DNA of 64,000 bases from Adiantum capillus-veneris (taxonomy: Eukaryota; Streptophyta; Polypodiopsida; Polypodiales; Pteridaceae), in contig CM043970.1 in assembly GCA_014529385.2 (NCBI GenBank), positions 44,064,779 to 44,128,778 on the forward strand, in the 5' to 3' direction. This document shows, piece after piece, positions 10,655 through 22,858 of the stretch (the first letter of the stretch is position 1; each line of letters opens with the position of its first letter). The position numbers were made by a program, and so were the translations under genes. The notes below the pieces were generated by a model. The model saw only the letters and a list, made by a program, of their open reading frames with translations, had not been told where the DNA came from and ran no database searches.

Positions 10655-12451
10655 TTTGATCAGTTTGGCAAAGAGAGTGTAGGTTTACTAATCAATTTAG
10701 CATGTAGCACCTTAAAAGCAAAAATCCAAATCAGGCTTTCAAACCCCAAATAATTCCCTATATATCTTATTCTACCTTTCCACAACAAGAAATCACATGA
10801 CTTATTCCAATATTTAATAATCATACTACTAACATCAAAGCCAATATTAAGTGAATCTGCTGAAAACAATTTATCCCAAGAAGCTAGGTGCCAAACACCA
10901 TGGAAGTAGACCACTGAAGCTTCTAAGATTTTCCACATGCATAAGGACCAATCATTGTTTGCTTCAAGCTTATGCTTAATGAGACATGCCCTTCTATCAT
11001 GAGCATGCAGAGTCAAGTTGAAAACATGAAGAGCCCCCTGAGAGTAAGGAAAAAAATTATTATTTTGAGCAATCATAGCAGCAGAGGTAGAGGCAATTTT
11101 CCACAAGGACTTAGACATCACGACAATACAGATTTGAAGCATTTTCTCAGACCAGTCCAATAATGGATGATAACAAAGCATATAGGGAACAAATATAGGT
11201 TGTACTATTCTCAATCTAGCATGCAAAGGCCATGGATCACAAAACCAAGAAGCAATTTTCCCTTGACTCTATCAATAAGCCACTGCTACAATTGCTTTTG
11301 AGTAGCCCCAACTCCTATGGGATATCCCAGATGCCTGAAGATACGATCTTTTGGATATATCTTGCCAGCCCAAATAAGAGCATCAAAGGATCTCACAAAG
11401 ATATCAATCAAGAAAATAGTCAATTTCATGGTTAACCCAACAACTAATGTATACAGATCCAGCAGCTTAGTGCATCTCAAAATATTAACATTGTGAGCTT
11501 TCAAGAAAAAAAAAATATCATGAGCAAAACCTTTGCCAGGTAATTGTTTGCTACCCTAATGCAGAGTTTGAATATGACAAGATGCTACCACTTTGTCTAG
11601 ATAGCAATAAAGGGGATGGGTAGCCACTATAAAAAAAACAGACTAATGGGACAACCTTGTCTAACTTACCTGGTTATATGCATCCTATCTGATAATTTTC
11701 CATTGATGACAATCCTTGAGTAAGCATGCTAGCCAAGCAAGTTAAAAAATCTGATAATTCTATCCCTAAACCCATTTCCTTTTATATTTGCTGGACAAAG
11801 TCCCACAACACTATGTCAAAGGCCTTGATAAAGTAAATCTAAAACATGACAATGACAAGATTTTTGTTGAGTGCATGCTCAATGCCCAACTGAGCTGTTA
11901 AAATATTGTTGTATATGGACCTGCCTCGAATAAAGCTTTTCTGTGAAGAATGAATGTAATTCTTCAATTTAGGTGCAATTCTAAGAGCAATAGCTTTGGC
12001 TAGCAATTTATACAGCACCCCCATCATGGTGATGGGCCTCCAATCTGCCAAAGTTTTAGGAAATGTGCTTTTTGCGATGAGCTTAATGATCCCCTTCTTG
12101 AGCGTTGGGTCCATACATTGAGAAATCCATACTGCATTCAATAGTGGGCATACAATGCCCCTAAGTCCTAGCAAACAAAAGCATAAACTCTTTGGGCAAT
12201 TCACAAATACCTGGGCATTTATCATTTGGTAGTTTAATGACAGCATAGTAAATTTTTGCCTCTTCAAGTCTGTTTGCAGTGGCCTCTCAATGCATGGATC
12301 CACAACACTCAAGAGGGTTTGGAAAACATTACTTCTTGCAGGTGAATCCACAAGAGAGACATTGAGCAAAGCATTATAGTATTGATTGGAAACTGCCATA
12401 ATATCTGCACCTTTGGCCAAAGGAGTCCCATCATCGTGATGGAGTACTGCT
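10655..12451 (-). pseudogene. LINE (L1-like) ORF2 reverse transcriptase region (decayed)
   Basis: On the minus strand from about 12,451 the codons run KKGIIKLIAK, DWRPITMMGVLYKLLAKAI and SQKSFIRGRSIYNNILTAQL, the start of a plant L1-type RT domain. A motif A remnant keeps KAFD after a stop near 11,839. Then come LKAHNVNILRCTKLL and FRHLGYPIGVGATQKQL, with frameshifts, and KIASWFCDPWPLHARLRIVQ of the post-RT thumb region. The end is cut by copia A at 10,655 and the start by an LTR element at 12,452. ORF1 and the endonuclease are absent. Identification is firm from motif order; activity is excluded. Confidence 0.83.
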
Positions 12452-14170
12452 TGTTGGGATGCGAGGTTTTGTTGCATCTCTCATCTCTTCCACCTAGAAA
12501 AGTGTCATGTGTTAATAACCCATGTGAATAACCCCTTACCACCCATGTGTAAAGAAAATCCAGTTGTGTTTGTGCATAGGTAGCCACATCTTGTGCTAAT
12601 GTTTCAAATGGTTGTCTCTTTTGTATAAGCCTACATATAGGCACATTCTGTCGAGTAAATTTAAGCTTTATCATTTTGCAATTATACTCTATATTGTATT
12701 GTGCAATAGTTTCTCTCTCAAGCTCTACACTAACCTCTCCAAGCATGCCATTAAAATGAATGGCACACTAACCTATCCACCTCAACCCTACAATTGGTAT
12801 CAAAGCATGGCCTAGATTAGAATTTCCTAATCTATTACATCTTAGGCACTCTCCCTATACTAGATTGCATTGGCCCTCTCTCTCTTAGCCGTGCAATTAC
12901 TAATTATAATTTCCCATGCATTGCATAATAGCATGAGAAATTATTTCACTCTTTGATTGCTTGATTGAGCCCTTCCTGGTCCAATATTACTAATTATTGA
13001 GTGATTAGAGTAGATTTCGGCTTCATTTATTTATTTATTAGTGTTCTTTTTTGGCTTGATTTCTATCACAAATAAAAAACTCCATCAACTTGGATTGGAC
13101 GGTGTGCGTGCATCTTTCTACTTTTAGATTCAATTTGAACCCTCAAGTGTTTCATTTGGAAAAGATAAGTTCATTAATCTTGCTACAAATGGGAATGAGT
13201 GTGGATATGGAGACAAAATAAGTGGGATCCACCCCTTAAAGGAGAGTTCAACGGACGATAGCTTTGCTCCCGCTTTATACTGAATCTGGCTTGTCCACCC
13301 AATTAGAGCCAAATTCTCATCAAAATCTACAACCACCGTCGTGCACCTCTAAGCATCCTTGCCATTGAGTACTCTCTGCCCACACTCCTTCGCCATCGAC
13401 CCATTCACACTGCGGCTCTGCTCTCATCAAGAACCTTGCCCCAACCTTTCCATTGGTGGTACTGTAGGTGCATCATAAATCTTTCGTTCTTGGTCGTCCA
13501 TCCTCTGCCGGCGTCAACAATTCCTCAACTGAAGTTTTCCAAAGAGCCTACTCGACAGCTCGCCCCCCATTACTCTCTACTTATCTATCGAGTTGCACGC
13601 TCGTCAGCATTGTCATCACCTGCAAGATTTTCACATGTCGTCAGCTTCGTAAAGCCTACTTAAAGCCTCTTCATCACTATAGTGCAGCTCTGCAACTCGC
13701 TGGCACAACCCCTACACCCGGTAAGCTCGATGACCTCATTGATCAGTGTTCACAAGTCACAATAGCAATAGCTATTCAATGGTTGGTGCCAAACAAATCA
13801 ACTCCCTGTTGCTCACTAGTCGATGTGCGTCTGCACCACCTACCACCAATCTCGTCCATTCCCCAAGCTCTCATTCCTGTGGGCTTGAACTTCATTGCCA
13901 TTGGGCCATGTTCCCACAAACAACAAACGACATGTGCTGTGAGCATTCTCTCAATTGTATTGTACCCTCTATTTGTGCCAGAAGAGGCTTGTATATGCCT
14001 ATTCCGTGATATTTTGTGTGCTAGGGGAGGAAGATTTGTGTTTAAGGGGAGGCTAGTGAATTGTGTGCCTCACCCTAGTGTGTTTTGAGGGGAGGCTTGT
14101 GTGAGTGATATGCAACCAAAACCCACACAGGGGAGGATTGTAGGGATGCGAGGTTTTGTTGCATCTCTTG
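12452..14170 (+). mobile_element. Small non-autonomous LTR element (candidate)
   Basis: A 5' LTR of about 341 bases (12,452-12,792) begins TGTTGGGATGCGAGG and ends CCCTACA. Two bases on, the plus strand has a PBS, TGGTATCAAAGCATGG (12,795-12,810), close to the initiator-Met type. At 14,131-14,138 a purine tract precedes TGTAGGGATGCGAGG at 14,139, which repeats the LTR start for about 27 bases before diverging, so the 3' LTR is truncated or badly decayed. The interior has no gag or pol motif. It interrupts the LINE at 12,451. Confidence 0.5.
13468..14088 (+). CDS. Unassigned ORF inside the small LTR element
   Basis: A 206-codon open frame starts MHHKSFVLGRPSSAG and ends NCVPHPSVF. I recognise no domain; the composition (Cys, Pro, Ser and Leu-rich) is not typical of Gag. 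It fills the second half of the element interior, up to the purine tract. It may be open by chance in C-rich DNA; another overlapping frame is also open for 75 codons. Confidence 0.2.
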   Translation: MHHKSFVLGRPSSAGVNNSSTEVFQRAYSTARPPLLSTYLSSCTLVSIVITCKIFTCRQLRKAYLKPLHHYSAALQLAGTTPTPGKLDDLIDQCSQVTIAIAIQWLVPNKSTPCCSLVDVRLHHLPPISSIPQALIPVGLNFIAIGPCSHKQQTTCAVSILSIVLYPLFVPEEACICLFRDILCARGGRFVFKGRLVNCVPHPSVF

Positions 14171-15639
14171 TGTTCATGTTCTCCATCTCCTTGTTCTACG
14201 TGTGAGTTCGCTTTATCTTCATGTGTGTACTTTGCATGGTTGTGTGCAAATTGTTTTTGTGTTTCGCGCACGTGCAAAGTTTAAAGGCAATTTTTGGGTC
14301 CAGAACTTGGATAGACATATTCAACATTCCGAGAAATTTTCTAGTAGGTATCCCGGAGTTCTACCCCCCTTTTGGAGCTGTTTATGCCCTCAAAGTTTTG
14401 TTTTGAGCATCACAATAGAAGGTAGTTTTCAGCCATACAAAAAATGCATATATAAAAGGAAAAATTTACAACTGTCTCATAGAGGGTAACATGTGTAGGA
14501 TCTAAAGCATCTAAAGATGGATCCTTTTGGGTGATTCTCATCCTTGTTTTTATGGTGGCTTTGTACTACTTAATGGGTTGTAACAAGAGTCTCATGGGAA
14601 GGCATATCACTAAGGACATCAAAGATGTTGGGGAAGTTTTAGCAGGAAGCTAGGATTCTGGAAATGCACGCTTTTTTGCATGTTTATATCCACCATTATC
14701 CAAAGTCACTAGTAATATCTCTTTGCTCAAAGGATTTGGGTTTCTAAAAAAAGTGGTATAGCTAAAGGGACCTTTGGGTGGGTTGCTTGAAAACCCATGT
14801 GGCTTAGCATAAAAGGATATTCTAGAAACTTGAGGAGGTGAGGATAGTCCTAGAAGGTGAGAGTTGGTTTTCTATCTATCTAGACAGCCTAGAGGTTTTT
14901 AAAAACATCTACTACTTGGATACATAAAACATTTTAGTGGGATAGGAGGGATCGAGTTCCATTTCCCTTGCTGGCAGGATAGAGAAGTTCTTAGAGAAAT
15001 GGCTCAATTGTCCACAATGTAGTAGGAGTTGGTGAGATTGCCTTGGTAAAGATTTAAAGAAAATACTATTAACACTGTGATAGCTAAATTTTAATGGTAT
15101 CAAAGAGTTGCTTTTTTTTTTTCTAGGCTATGCAAACTTTTTACGTATTGGGACAATTTATGGATGGGAAGAACAAGAGCTTAGCCAAAGAGGCATCTAG
15201 TTTTTGAGGGCCACAAAAAAGAAGGCATTTTCAAAAATTTCCGCCCGAGTAGGGAATTTGGATAAGATCTTTTTCTATTCGTCTAAGAGGATGCCAAGGT
15301 TGAACATGCACAAGTTGTTCAAAAATTATAATTGTTGAAATGGGCAAGGAAAACAACACATGAATCTGCCCAGCAGTTTATGAAAGCATCCATCAATGAA
15401 GTGTGCTACATCTTTTATATTTAGTAATTTTACACTAAAGTAATACACCACCACTTTTTTTAAAAAAAATATTTGGATGATTCCATAGTTGAGAGGACTA
15501 TAGAGTCACTGCATGCTTCCCTTGACCTTAGGGTCTAAGGCTAGACTATCATTTAGGGTTTCATCCATACGTACCAAGTCATAGGAGGCATCACAAGACA
15601 TGCTACAAAGTCCCACCATACTTGCGATTGTAGTGACAC

Positions 15640-15672
<33 letters not shown>

Positions 15673-16095
15673 TCTCCAAACACGCAAATAAACATATGTA
15701 CATAAGCATATTTATTGGCCTATATAGATATAATATAAATATTTATGCATTGTTAGCATGTGTAGGCTTGAATCTATGTTGTATACTTCTTGGTGTGTGC
15801 CATTACTTGTGTACATGTTCACCTCAGTTTTTAAAGTCAAAACATGGGTAATGTGGTTATCACTCCTTAGGATGAGAATTTCTCAAATCAATTCTTGTAT
15901 ACATCTTGTTTGCTAAGTAAATTATCCTTTGAAAAGAGAGTATGACAAAAAAGTTCTTCTGAATTGTTAATGACAGATGACAAAAAATTATATACATTGA
16001 ACTGAGGAGTTATGACGAGTTTCTTCCTTAAAAGAGAAACTAAATTTTATGAATGAATTAAGTGCAAATAGAAAGCTATGACAAAGAAGATTGGA
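14171..16095. other. No recognisable gene; one CT tract
   Basis: About 1.9 kb without a supportable ORF, RNA gene or LTR. A CT run interrupted by one A lies at about 15,641-15,676. The part near 16,020-16,095 is the 3' flank of X8 copy 3 and matches 940-1,030 of copy 1. Confidence 0.5.
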
Positions 16096-16774
16096 TTACA
16101 CATGGTGAATGGAAGTGACAATGTCAAAACACATTGCATCCTCATTGCTCGACGCAATGACTAGTGCCATCAATGTCAGGAAGATGATTGCACACTGGAT
16201 AGATGAAAAGTTGCACGTAACAACGAGAATGGGAAGGGCTAGCAACTTAAAAGTATATATTGGTGTATATACTGGGGGGGGGGGGGGGGGGGTTTGTACT
16301 GCGTAATCATGTTAACATATAAGGTGAGTTAGATAAGAGGGGTTTTAAAATACAAAAAAAATCCCAATTTAAGAGAGAAACATTAAAATTAGGGGGTTTT
16401 ATATTCAATTTTGCAAGAAAGTTCTCAAATAAGGGGTCATTTTATTCATTCAGAAATGTTATAAGAGGGGTTTCTTTAATACCTTGCAAGTGCATGTTAT
16501 ATAGGGGTGTATTGAATGGTGAACCCCCCGAGCATAAACCATGTGTGTGGCAACACCAACTATCATGGTGCAGGGGATGTTCGCTGGTCACAAGTGCATC
16601 TTCCAACAGATGTTCGTGGCATAGGATCGAGGCATGGTCACAGAGAGTATAAGGTAAAGTGGAACACCCATGTGCAGAGAGGATGGCTTCACAAATGTGG
16701 TCAGCACACGGCCGTCCGGAATGGTCTAGGTGGCCGTTGGTTGGGATAAAAACTGGATTGGCCAACTCCATCAA
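16096..16774 (-). pseudogene. X8/CBM43 domain protein, copy 3 (fragment)
   Basis: The minus strand from 16,774 reads GHLDHSGRPCADHICEAILS, then CSTLPYTLCDHAS. A 5-base insertion then shifts the frame, and DNA similarity continues through the CTTIGGVA-equivalent region to about 16,540. The last exon is recognisable at 16,260-16,096: ALPILVVTCNFSSIQ, then AIIFLTLMALVIASS and a polar end before TAA at 16,096-16,098. This hydrophobic tail is aligned with that of copy 1 and supports a GPI-type C-terminus. The WCV start of the module and the signal peptide are missing. The presumed intron holds a 19-base G run (16,274-16,292) where copy 1 has CT repeat. Confidence 0.68.
16274..16292. repeat. Poly-G run of 19
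   Basis: Nineteen consecutive G residues on the plus strand inside the presumed intron of X8 copy 3; a possible G-quadruplex or sequencing-length artefact. Confidence 0.9.
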
Positions 16775-17876
16775 TGAAGAATCATCTCAATGACAATGAA
16801 AATGCATCAAGGCATCATGGAACAACTCCACAAAGAAATTATAATCTCAATATGAAATGATTAGTAGAAACAAATTCTAGATAATCATCATAGAAACATA
16901 TCATGACATTATGGAACAACTCGATGAAAAATTAATCATTTCAATGATAAACAATCAATACAAAAAATTTGTAATCATTATGAAAATACATCATGACACA
17001 TTAAACAACTTCATAATCACAATCCCAAATATAACAAACCATTTCAAAAGAACTCATCATGAGTAAAAACCATAAATCTTAAATTTGTAAAGATTTGATG
17101 TCTATAATTAAAAAAGAAATTAGGTTTTCAAAATATAACTCTTTGATAAATAATCAAAAGAATAATTGTTGACATTCACAAAGAAGATAAATTATATGAA
17201 TTGTCAAAGCATAAGCTTTAATGTCGTGACTATAGATTATTAAATAAATGATAAAAATCGTACGTATTTAACAGTGGAAAATAACACTTTGATATCCACA
17301 TGGATTTAATAAAAAGAATTATCCAAACAAATATGGAAATCAATCAAGTTATATACTTCTTTGAGTTTTTAAACTGAATTGAAAATGATGTAAATTCACT
17401 ATACTTAAATCTTGATCTATTTTCAAACAAAATTTCATATGATGCATGAAAAGATAATCCAAAAATCATTTAATAAGAAAATACATATCAATATGTCAAT
17501 CGAATTAAATACAATGTAATTCAATATAACTAACTCTTGATCATGAAAAGCAGTTTAAAGATTCATAACAAGAAGATGAACGTGAATGGATTCAGAAACA
17601 TAAAATATCTTACCTTTTGATTATTTCGATTAAGAACGTATTGAAAATAGTTACCAATTTATTTGTGAGTCACTTCTGGTGCAAAATATGACAAATTTGT
17701 CATGGCCAACATCTTTAAAACACCCCAAAATATTGTAACATCTCTAAACATTCTAAAATCTGAGTTTCTAGCAAAAAGGTATGTCGATCTTAAGTTTTGA
17801 TTACTTGCAGATGTGTATTGCATGTTGCACACAGGCATGGGAGGCAACAAACACACTATTTTTGTGAAGAAACATC

Positions 17877-17981
17877 AACCACACTCTGATACCATGTTGA
17901 TGAGATAAAGAAAGAGAAGGAGGGAGAGACGATACGTAGAGAGTGCAACCCCAAAAAAACAGCAACCACGCTCTGATACCA
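17877..17981 (-). other. Duplicated primer-binding site plus LTR edge (87-base unit)
   Basis: Two PBS copies, 17,877-17,894 and 17,964-17,981, read TGGTATCAGAG(T/C)GTGGTT on the minus strand. Each is followed on the plus strand by TGTTGATGAGA, the LTR edge. The outer copy (17,964-17,981) is the perfect initiator-Met match. A direct duplication of 87 bases explains the pair. Confidence 0.8.
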
Positions 17982-18127
17982 TGTTGATGAGACATAGAAA
18001 GAGAAGGAGAGACAGACGATGCATAGAGAGTTCAACACAAGAAACCGTGTAGAATATGCACATATGATGGCATATATAAGGGGGGCCTAGGGCTATATTT
18101 AGAGTAGCCTTACATACAAGCTTAACA
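17982..18127 (-). repeat. Short LTR (146 bases)
   Basis: Begins TGTTGA and ends TTAACA on the plus strand. It carries a TATA-like tatataagg and resembles the 142-base LTR at 62,656-62,797 in length, ends and internal order (gagagaagg, gtgtagaata, catatataag). Confidence 0.65.
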
Positions 18128-18485
18128 ATATGTTGAGTGTATAGGAATTTTAAGTGGAGCCAAAGTGTGTCCTACTCATCGTAGTGCTAGAGTTGACCTC
18201 ACCACAATATTTGACCTTAGTGCGTGTCACAATCCTCATCATCTGTAGTTGGAGTGGTATATTCTATAATTGATGACCTCCCCCCACCTCCCCCCCCCCG
18301 CAATATAAAAAATAGCATCCCAACAAGAGCCTCGATGACTCCATCTATCATGGTGCTCACTATCTGGAGAGGAAGAGCTACTAGGTAGGGTGGGACCTTG
18401 ACTAGCCAGACTCATGTTAAGGTGGGCACAATGGTAGCCATTAACAGCTACAATGCGCACTTAGATTTGAATTTTTGTTATTCTT
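18128..18485. other. No recognisable gene
   Basis: A poly-C stretch near 18,290-18,298 and no supportable coding or repeat feature. Confidence 0.4.
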
Positions 18486-18748
18486 AGGTGTTTGATGTAT
18501 TTACAGATCATCTTCATAATTTGTTATGGCAAAATACACGAACCCCTAGAGGAACTTTTTTAAGGCACCTCAGTTACCCTTTAGGAGTAGATATATCTTC
18601 TAAACAACTCACTCAATGGGTAGAGGAAAGAATTCAAAGCAAAATGGCCTCCTAGCATTGTATTGAATGGCCCATTCATGTTAGGTTAATGATTGTGCAT
18701 GATGCCTGGATTCCCTATTTTCTTTACTTCTTGTACTTGTTGTACTGA
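18486..18748 (+). pseudogene. LINE RT thumb-region fragment
   Basis: The plus strand encodes FLRHLSYPLGVDISSKQLTQ, then WVEERIQSKMAS, one TAG, and EWPIHVRLMIVHDAW. This is the LGYP...KQ...W...WP.H.R segment that follows the RT domain in L1-like elements and parallels FRHLGYPIGVGATQKQL in the LINE at 10,655-12,451. It ends at a TGA (18,746-18,748). The fragment is isolated. Confidence 0.7.
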
Positions 18749-19151
18749 TCTAAACATACTCTAATCAGTTTCAAATCTAAATTACTAAAGTCTTTTTTGG
18801 GTTCATCTACTATAGCATGGCTGGCGTGATACTACTTGGGAATCCTTAGTTTGAAAATACATACGCTAGCTAGGAGGACAACTCTACTGAAGCACATGTT
18901 TGTTTCTCATACATCCTTGAAAAGATATATGTAGGAATTGATGATTAAATGTGTGGTGTACTTTCATGGGGTGTGGGATATACTTTTATGGGATAAATGT
19001 AATCATGATGTCACTCAAAGATTTAGGGACTGAACACTATCAAACACTGCAAAAAATTGGTGGTCATCTTCAACTAAAAGGCTCTAGATCTACATTTGAT
19101 CTCATAGCCTCAGATATAGTTGAGAGTGGACATGCGAGTGTGCTGAAACGT

Positions 19152-20012
19152 TGTTGGGAAACAAGCAAACTGAAACACCTCTATAGCGATGTCACCCAAG
19201 AGCATTGAAAGAGAATTACAAGACACCAAAAGCTTTGAAAAATCCTTTTGAAACACCACAAGTCCAATAGGAGTAGTCCCCTTGGGAATTTACTGGCCGT
19301 CGCCCACCCAAGAGACTATGTCACATAGGAGCAAAACCCTGTCAAAGCACGGATTTACAGCACACGCTGACCAATGCATATGAAGACAAGAGCCTCTCCT
19401 TCCACAATCAAACATCACAAACCCACAACTTCAACATCAATTCCACAATTCATAGATACATACCCTCCGAATCATTCTACACACTATTTGCCACTAGGCT
19501 GCCATAGCCATAACCTTGCAGAGAACTAGTCGTAACTTGAAGAGCACAACTCCAATTGGGGAACTTTAAAGCTTGAAAAATGACTGGGGAGAAAGCTGAA
19601 GATGACCAAAATTGATTCCATACGCCACCATGAGCAAAATTGACGCCAAGAGAAAGCTGCCCCAACACGACTACACATAGAGAAGGCTAGTCGAGGCAAA
19701 AAACTGCATCCCATAGCACCAAGGAGACAAAACGAGCTAAAACCTGCAAATTTCTGATCTTTGGCTGAACCTTTTTGAGTTTTTACATGAGTTTAAGTTA
19801 TATACAAGGCTCACTTCAAAAAACTCACTCACGGGCACTTACAGTAGCCCGACAGCTGTCACTAGACTAGCGACTTGCAGTGCATGTACATGTGCTTGCT
19901 AAAGCAAGCTAAAAAACCCACAAAAAGAAAGCCCACATGCCTTTTTGACATCGGGCGTCATGTCCGTATGTACAAATTTACAATAAACGGGGTGTCAGAA
20001 ATGCGCCCAACA
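19152..20012 (-). repeat. 3' LTR of gypsy A (861 bases)
   Basis: TGTTGGG to CCCAACA. It keeps a roughly 404-base segment (from cataccctccgaatc to gacagctgtca) that is absent from the 5' LTR. Confidence 0.88.
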
Positions 20013-21314
20013 TAGTTTGCCACACCCCAGCCTGCTAAATGATTCATGATCAACAACACAAAAGTGATCCTCTAAACCACATGAGGGAGTCTTCACCTCA
20101 TCGTCATCATTAACCACATGATCAAAAAATTCTTGAAAAGAAGGCTCATCCTCAATCACAGTCATCAACCTTGCAATATACTTCTTCAACCTGTAGCCAT
20201 TCACACGTGCTTTATGCGGGGTACCATCCAAGTCAGCAAGCTGAAATGTGCCATTCGGAAACCTGTTTCAGACCAAGAAAGGACCTTGCCACTTGATTTG
20301 AAATTTCTTTTGAAAAGTGCTATCAAGCTTACTATTTTAACTAAGCACCATGTCACCCTTCTTGATGTCCTTGTTCTTTACCTTCTCATTTGCCTTTGCT
20401 TGATTCTTCTTCAAGACTTGCTCATAATGCTCAAAAGCTAACACCCTATCCAATTGTACACATTGCAAATATAAAATTCTTTCCTCGAATGCATCCTTGG
20501 GCTCTTCTTCAAGCTTTAGCATCATCTTCAAGGATGGTATCTCCACCTCAATAGGAAGTAAATCCTCTTTGCCAAAAACTAGATGGAAGGGAGAAAAACC
20601 AGTACTTGATTTGATGGCAGTCCTATAAGCCCATAGAGCACAAGGTAGCTCTAAATCCCAAGTATTCACATTGTTTCTTTTCATCTTTGTAAGCATCCTT
20701 ATGAGCTCTCCATTAAACCTTTCATTCATGCCATTGCATTGGGGATAATATGGAGTAGTAAACCTACTATGCACATGAAGCTTCTCACATAGATAATCCA
20801 CCAACTCTCCCCTGAAACCTGGACCCTTGTCAGAAATTAAGTCCAATGGCATGCCAAATTTGCAGCAAATATATTCATATATAAATAAGGAAACATCTTT
20901 ACTCATGATGTGCTTAACAACTTTGGCTTCAGTCCACCTGGATAGATAGTCAACAGCAGTAAGTATGTAACATTTGCCTCTAGCTGTCATAGATAGAGGA
21001 CCTATTGCATTAATACCCCACTTCTCAAACACATCATAAGCCACAATGGTGCCTCTAATTTTTGATTTGAGAACCCTCTTTGCCATGCTTTGACACTCTT
21101 TACAAGACTTGCACCAATGATGAACATCACGTTGAACACTTGGCCACACATAACCCTCCTGCAAGACCTTATGCAAAGTGATCTTTGAAGCAAAGTGACC
21201 ACCACAAGAACCCTCATGATTATCCTTTAAAATTTTGTAAATTTCCTCTTTCCAAGGAACTTTTCTCATCACAAGATCAGCCCCCTTCATATACAAGGCA
21301 TCACCAAGTAGCAC
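20013..21314 (-). pseudogene. pol: Gypsy A integrase
   Basis: The main open frame is 20,337-21,314. The HHCC zinc domain is seen as GGHFASKITLHK then HHWCKSCKECQ. Core motifs are KWGINAIGPLS, ISDKGPGF and NGMNERFNGEL. By family alignment the first catalytic Asp (normally GIDxxGPL) is Asn. A stop after GDMVLS (20,337) splits off the C-terminal part, where KFQIKWQGPFLV and NRFPNGTFQLADLDG are still readable, ending ARVNGYRLKKYIARLMTV. The start overlaps the RNase H frame because of a 14-base duplication of cacatacctttttg near 21,318-21,346. Confidence 0.87.
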
Positions 21315-22858
21315 ATACCTTTTTGCACATACCTTTTTGGCTTTTCCAACTCTGATGGAAGCATACCTGTTTGTAGGAACTCTTCCTCCCTCTCTAAAGC
21401 TTCCCTTCCCAAATAAAGAGGAGAATTAGACCTTATCACATACAATTGCCCAATTGAAGCTTGCACTGCACCATGTGCTTCTTCATTTTGAGACCTGTCC
21501 ACATGCCTTAAACTCCAAGCTTCAAAATTTTTAAGCAGATTCTTCACTTGAAAACACATATTTTTCAGCCTTGGATTCTTACTTTGCCACACCCCAAGTA
21601 CTTGCTTCACCACCAAAAGAGCATCACCTCTTACCCTCACACGACGGATGCCAAGCTCAAGGCAAAGGTTGAGACCTTTCTCCAACGTAGCCTACTCAGC
21701 TTCATTGTTGCTTTATGCTGTAAGCTTCAAACTCCTTTTAGTTACCAAAGAACCTTGAGGACCATAAAATACCACACCTCGTGAAGCTTCACCATGCGCT
21801 TTCCTGTAAGAGCCATCAAAAAAAAATAGATAGGCATTGTCTATGTCAGGAGCTTCCATGTGTTGCTTCTTCACTGCATCCTCTTTAAGAAGAAGAGAGC
21901 TTTCCTTATAGGTAAGCAAATTATCCAATGTAGCCCTTTTACTCTCCTCAACAAGAAAAGAGAATTGGAATTCCTGTAGCTCCACAATCCACTTCATGAG
22001 CCTCTTTGACAAAGTAGAGCTATTCATCAATTGAGGTAAAAGAGTGTAGCTAGTGAGGAATGTGAATGGTTTAGGGAGAAGGTAGTGCCTAAACCTTCTA
22101 CATGCATAAATCACACTCACCATAATGAGCTCCACCTTAGTATAGCCTCTTTCCACCTCTAGCTTCACCCTGCTAGCACAATAGATAGGCTTCATGTAGT
22201 GGGAATTGTTACCTCGTTGAAGAAGCATAGCTCCAATAGCATCCTCACCTACTGATGGATTCACATAAAACTCCTTATCCCAATTAGAAGCTTGCATAGC
22301 AGGAATAGAACCAAGAACCTCTTTGATGCCTTGAAAAACCTCTTCACATTCATTTGTCCATTGTAGAGGATCCAACCTTGCTACTTGTTGTAGAGGATAA
22401 AGAAGTTGAGAGGACAAAGGAATGAACCTTGCCATATACTTCACCTTTTGAATAAAAATAGAAAGTTGCTTTGTATCTTTAGGTGATGGGAGTAGCACCA
22501 ATTCCTTCACCTTGTCAGGATCCGATTCAATCCCATTCTCTGAGATCATATGCCCCAAAAACTTCACTCTTGGTTGAGCAAGATGACACTTCTTTGGGTT
22601 GAGTTGACCTCCACTTTCATCATATTGCTTCAATGCCATCCCAAGCTTTGCACAATGATCATTTCTAGAGATATAAACACAAAAGTCATCAATAATATCC
22701 TTCACAAACTTTCCAAGAAAGGGAGAGAACACCTTGTTGACGCGCTTTTGATACCACGCACAGCCATTCATAAGACCAAAAGGAAGCACACAATAACAAA
22801 AGCACCCCCATGTCGTGATAAATGTGGTTTTCTTTCGATCTTCCAAAGCCAAGGTGAA
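21287..22858 (-). pseudogene. pol: Gypsy A RT (second half) and two RNase H domains
   Basis: From 22,852 the frame reads EDRKKTTFITTWGCFCY and LPFGLMNGCAWYQKRVN, then FVKDIIDDFCVYIS, the motif C with both Asp. The RT-linked RNase H region is degenerate (GYTKVELIMVSVIYACRRF). The second RNase H shows AYLFFFDGSYRKAHGEA, SNNEAE and RVRGDALLVVKQVLG, carrying D, E and D. TAA (near 21,710) and TAG after NEAE interrupt it; the TAG is also in element B while the TAA is not. Confidence 0.86.

Larger units (their letters stand above)
16780..18127 (-). mobile_element. Short-LTR non-autonomous element 1
   Basis: On the minus strand a 146-base LTR (17,982-18,127) is followed by an initiator-Met PBS and an AT-rich interior that runs left to about 16,780 without coding capacity. 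The interior begins with loosely repeated phrases such as catcatggaacaact and catatcatgacattatgg. The far (3') LTR is not visible, because the interior meets X8 copy 3. Size and lack of genes match TRIM/SMART-type elements. A second member starts at 62,656. Confidence 0.55.
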
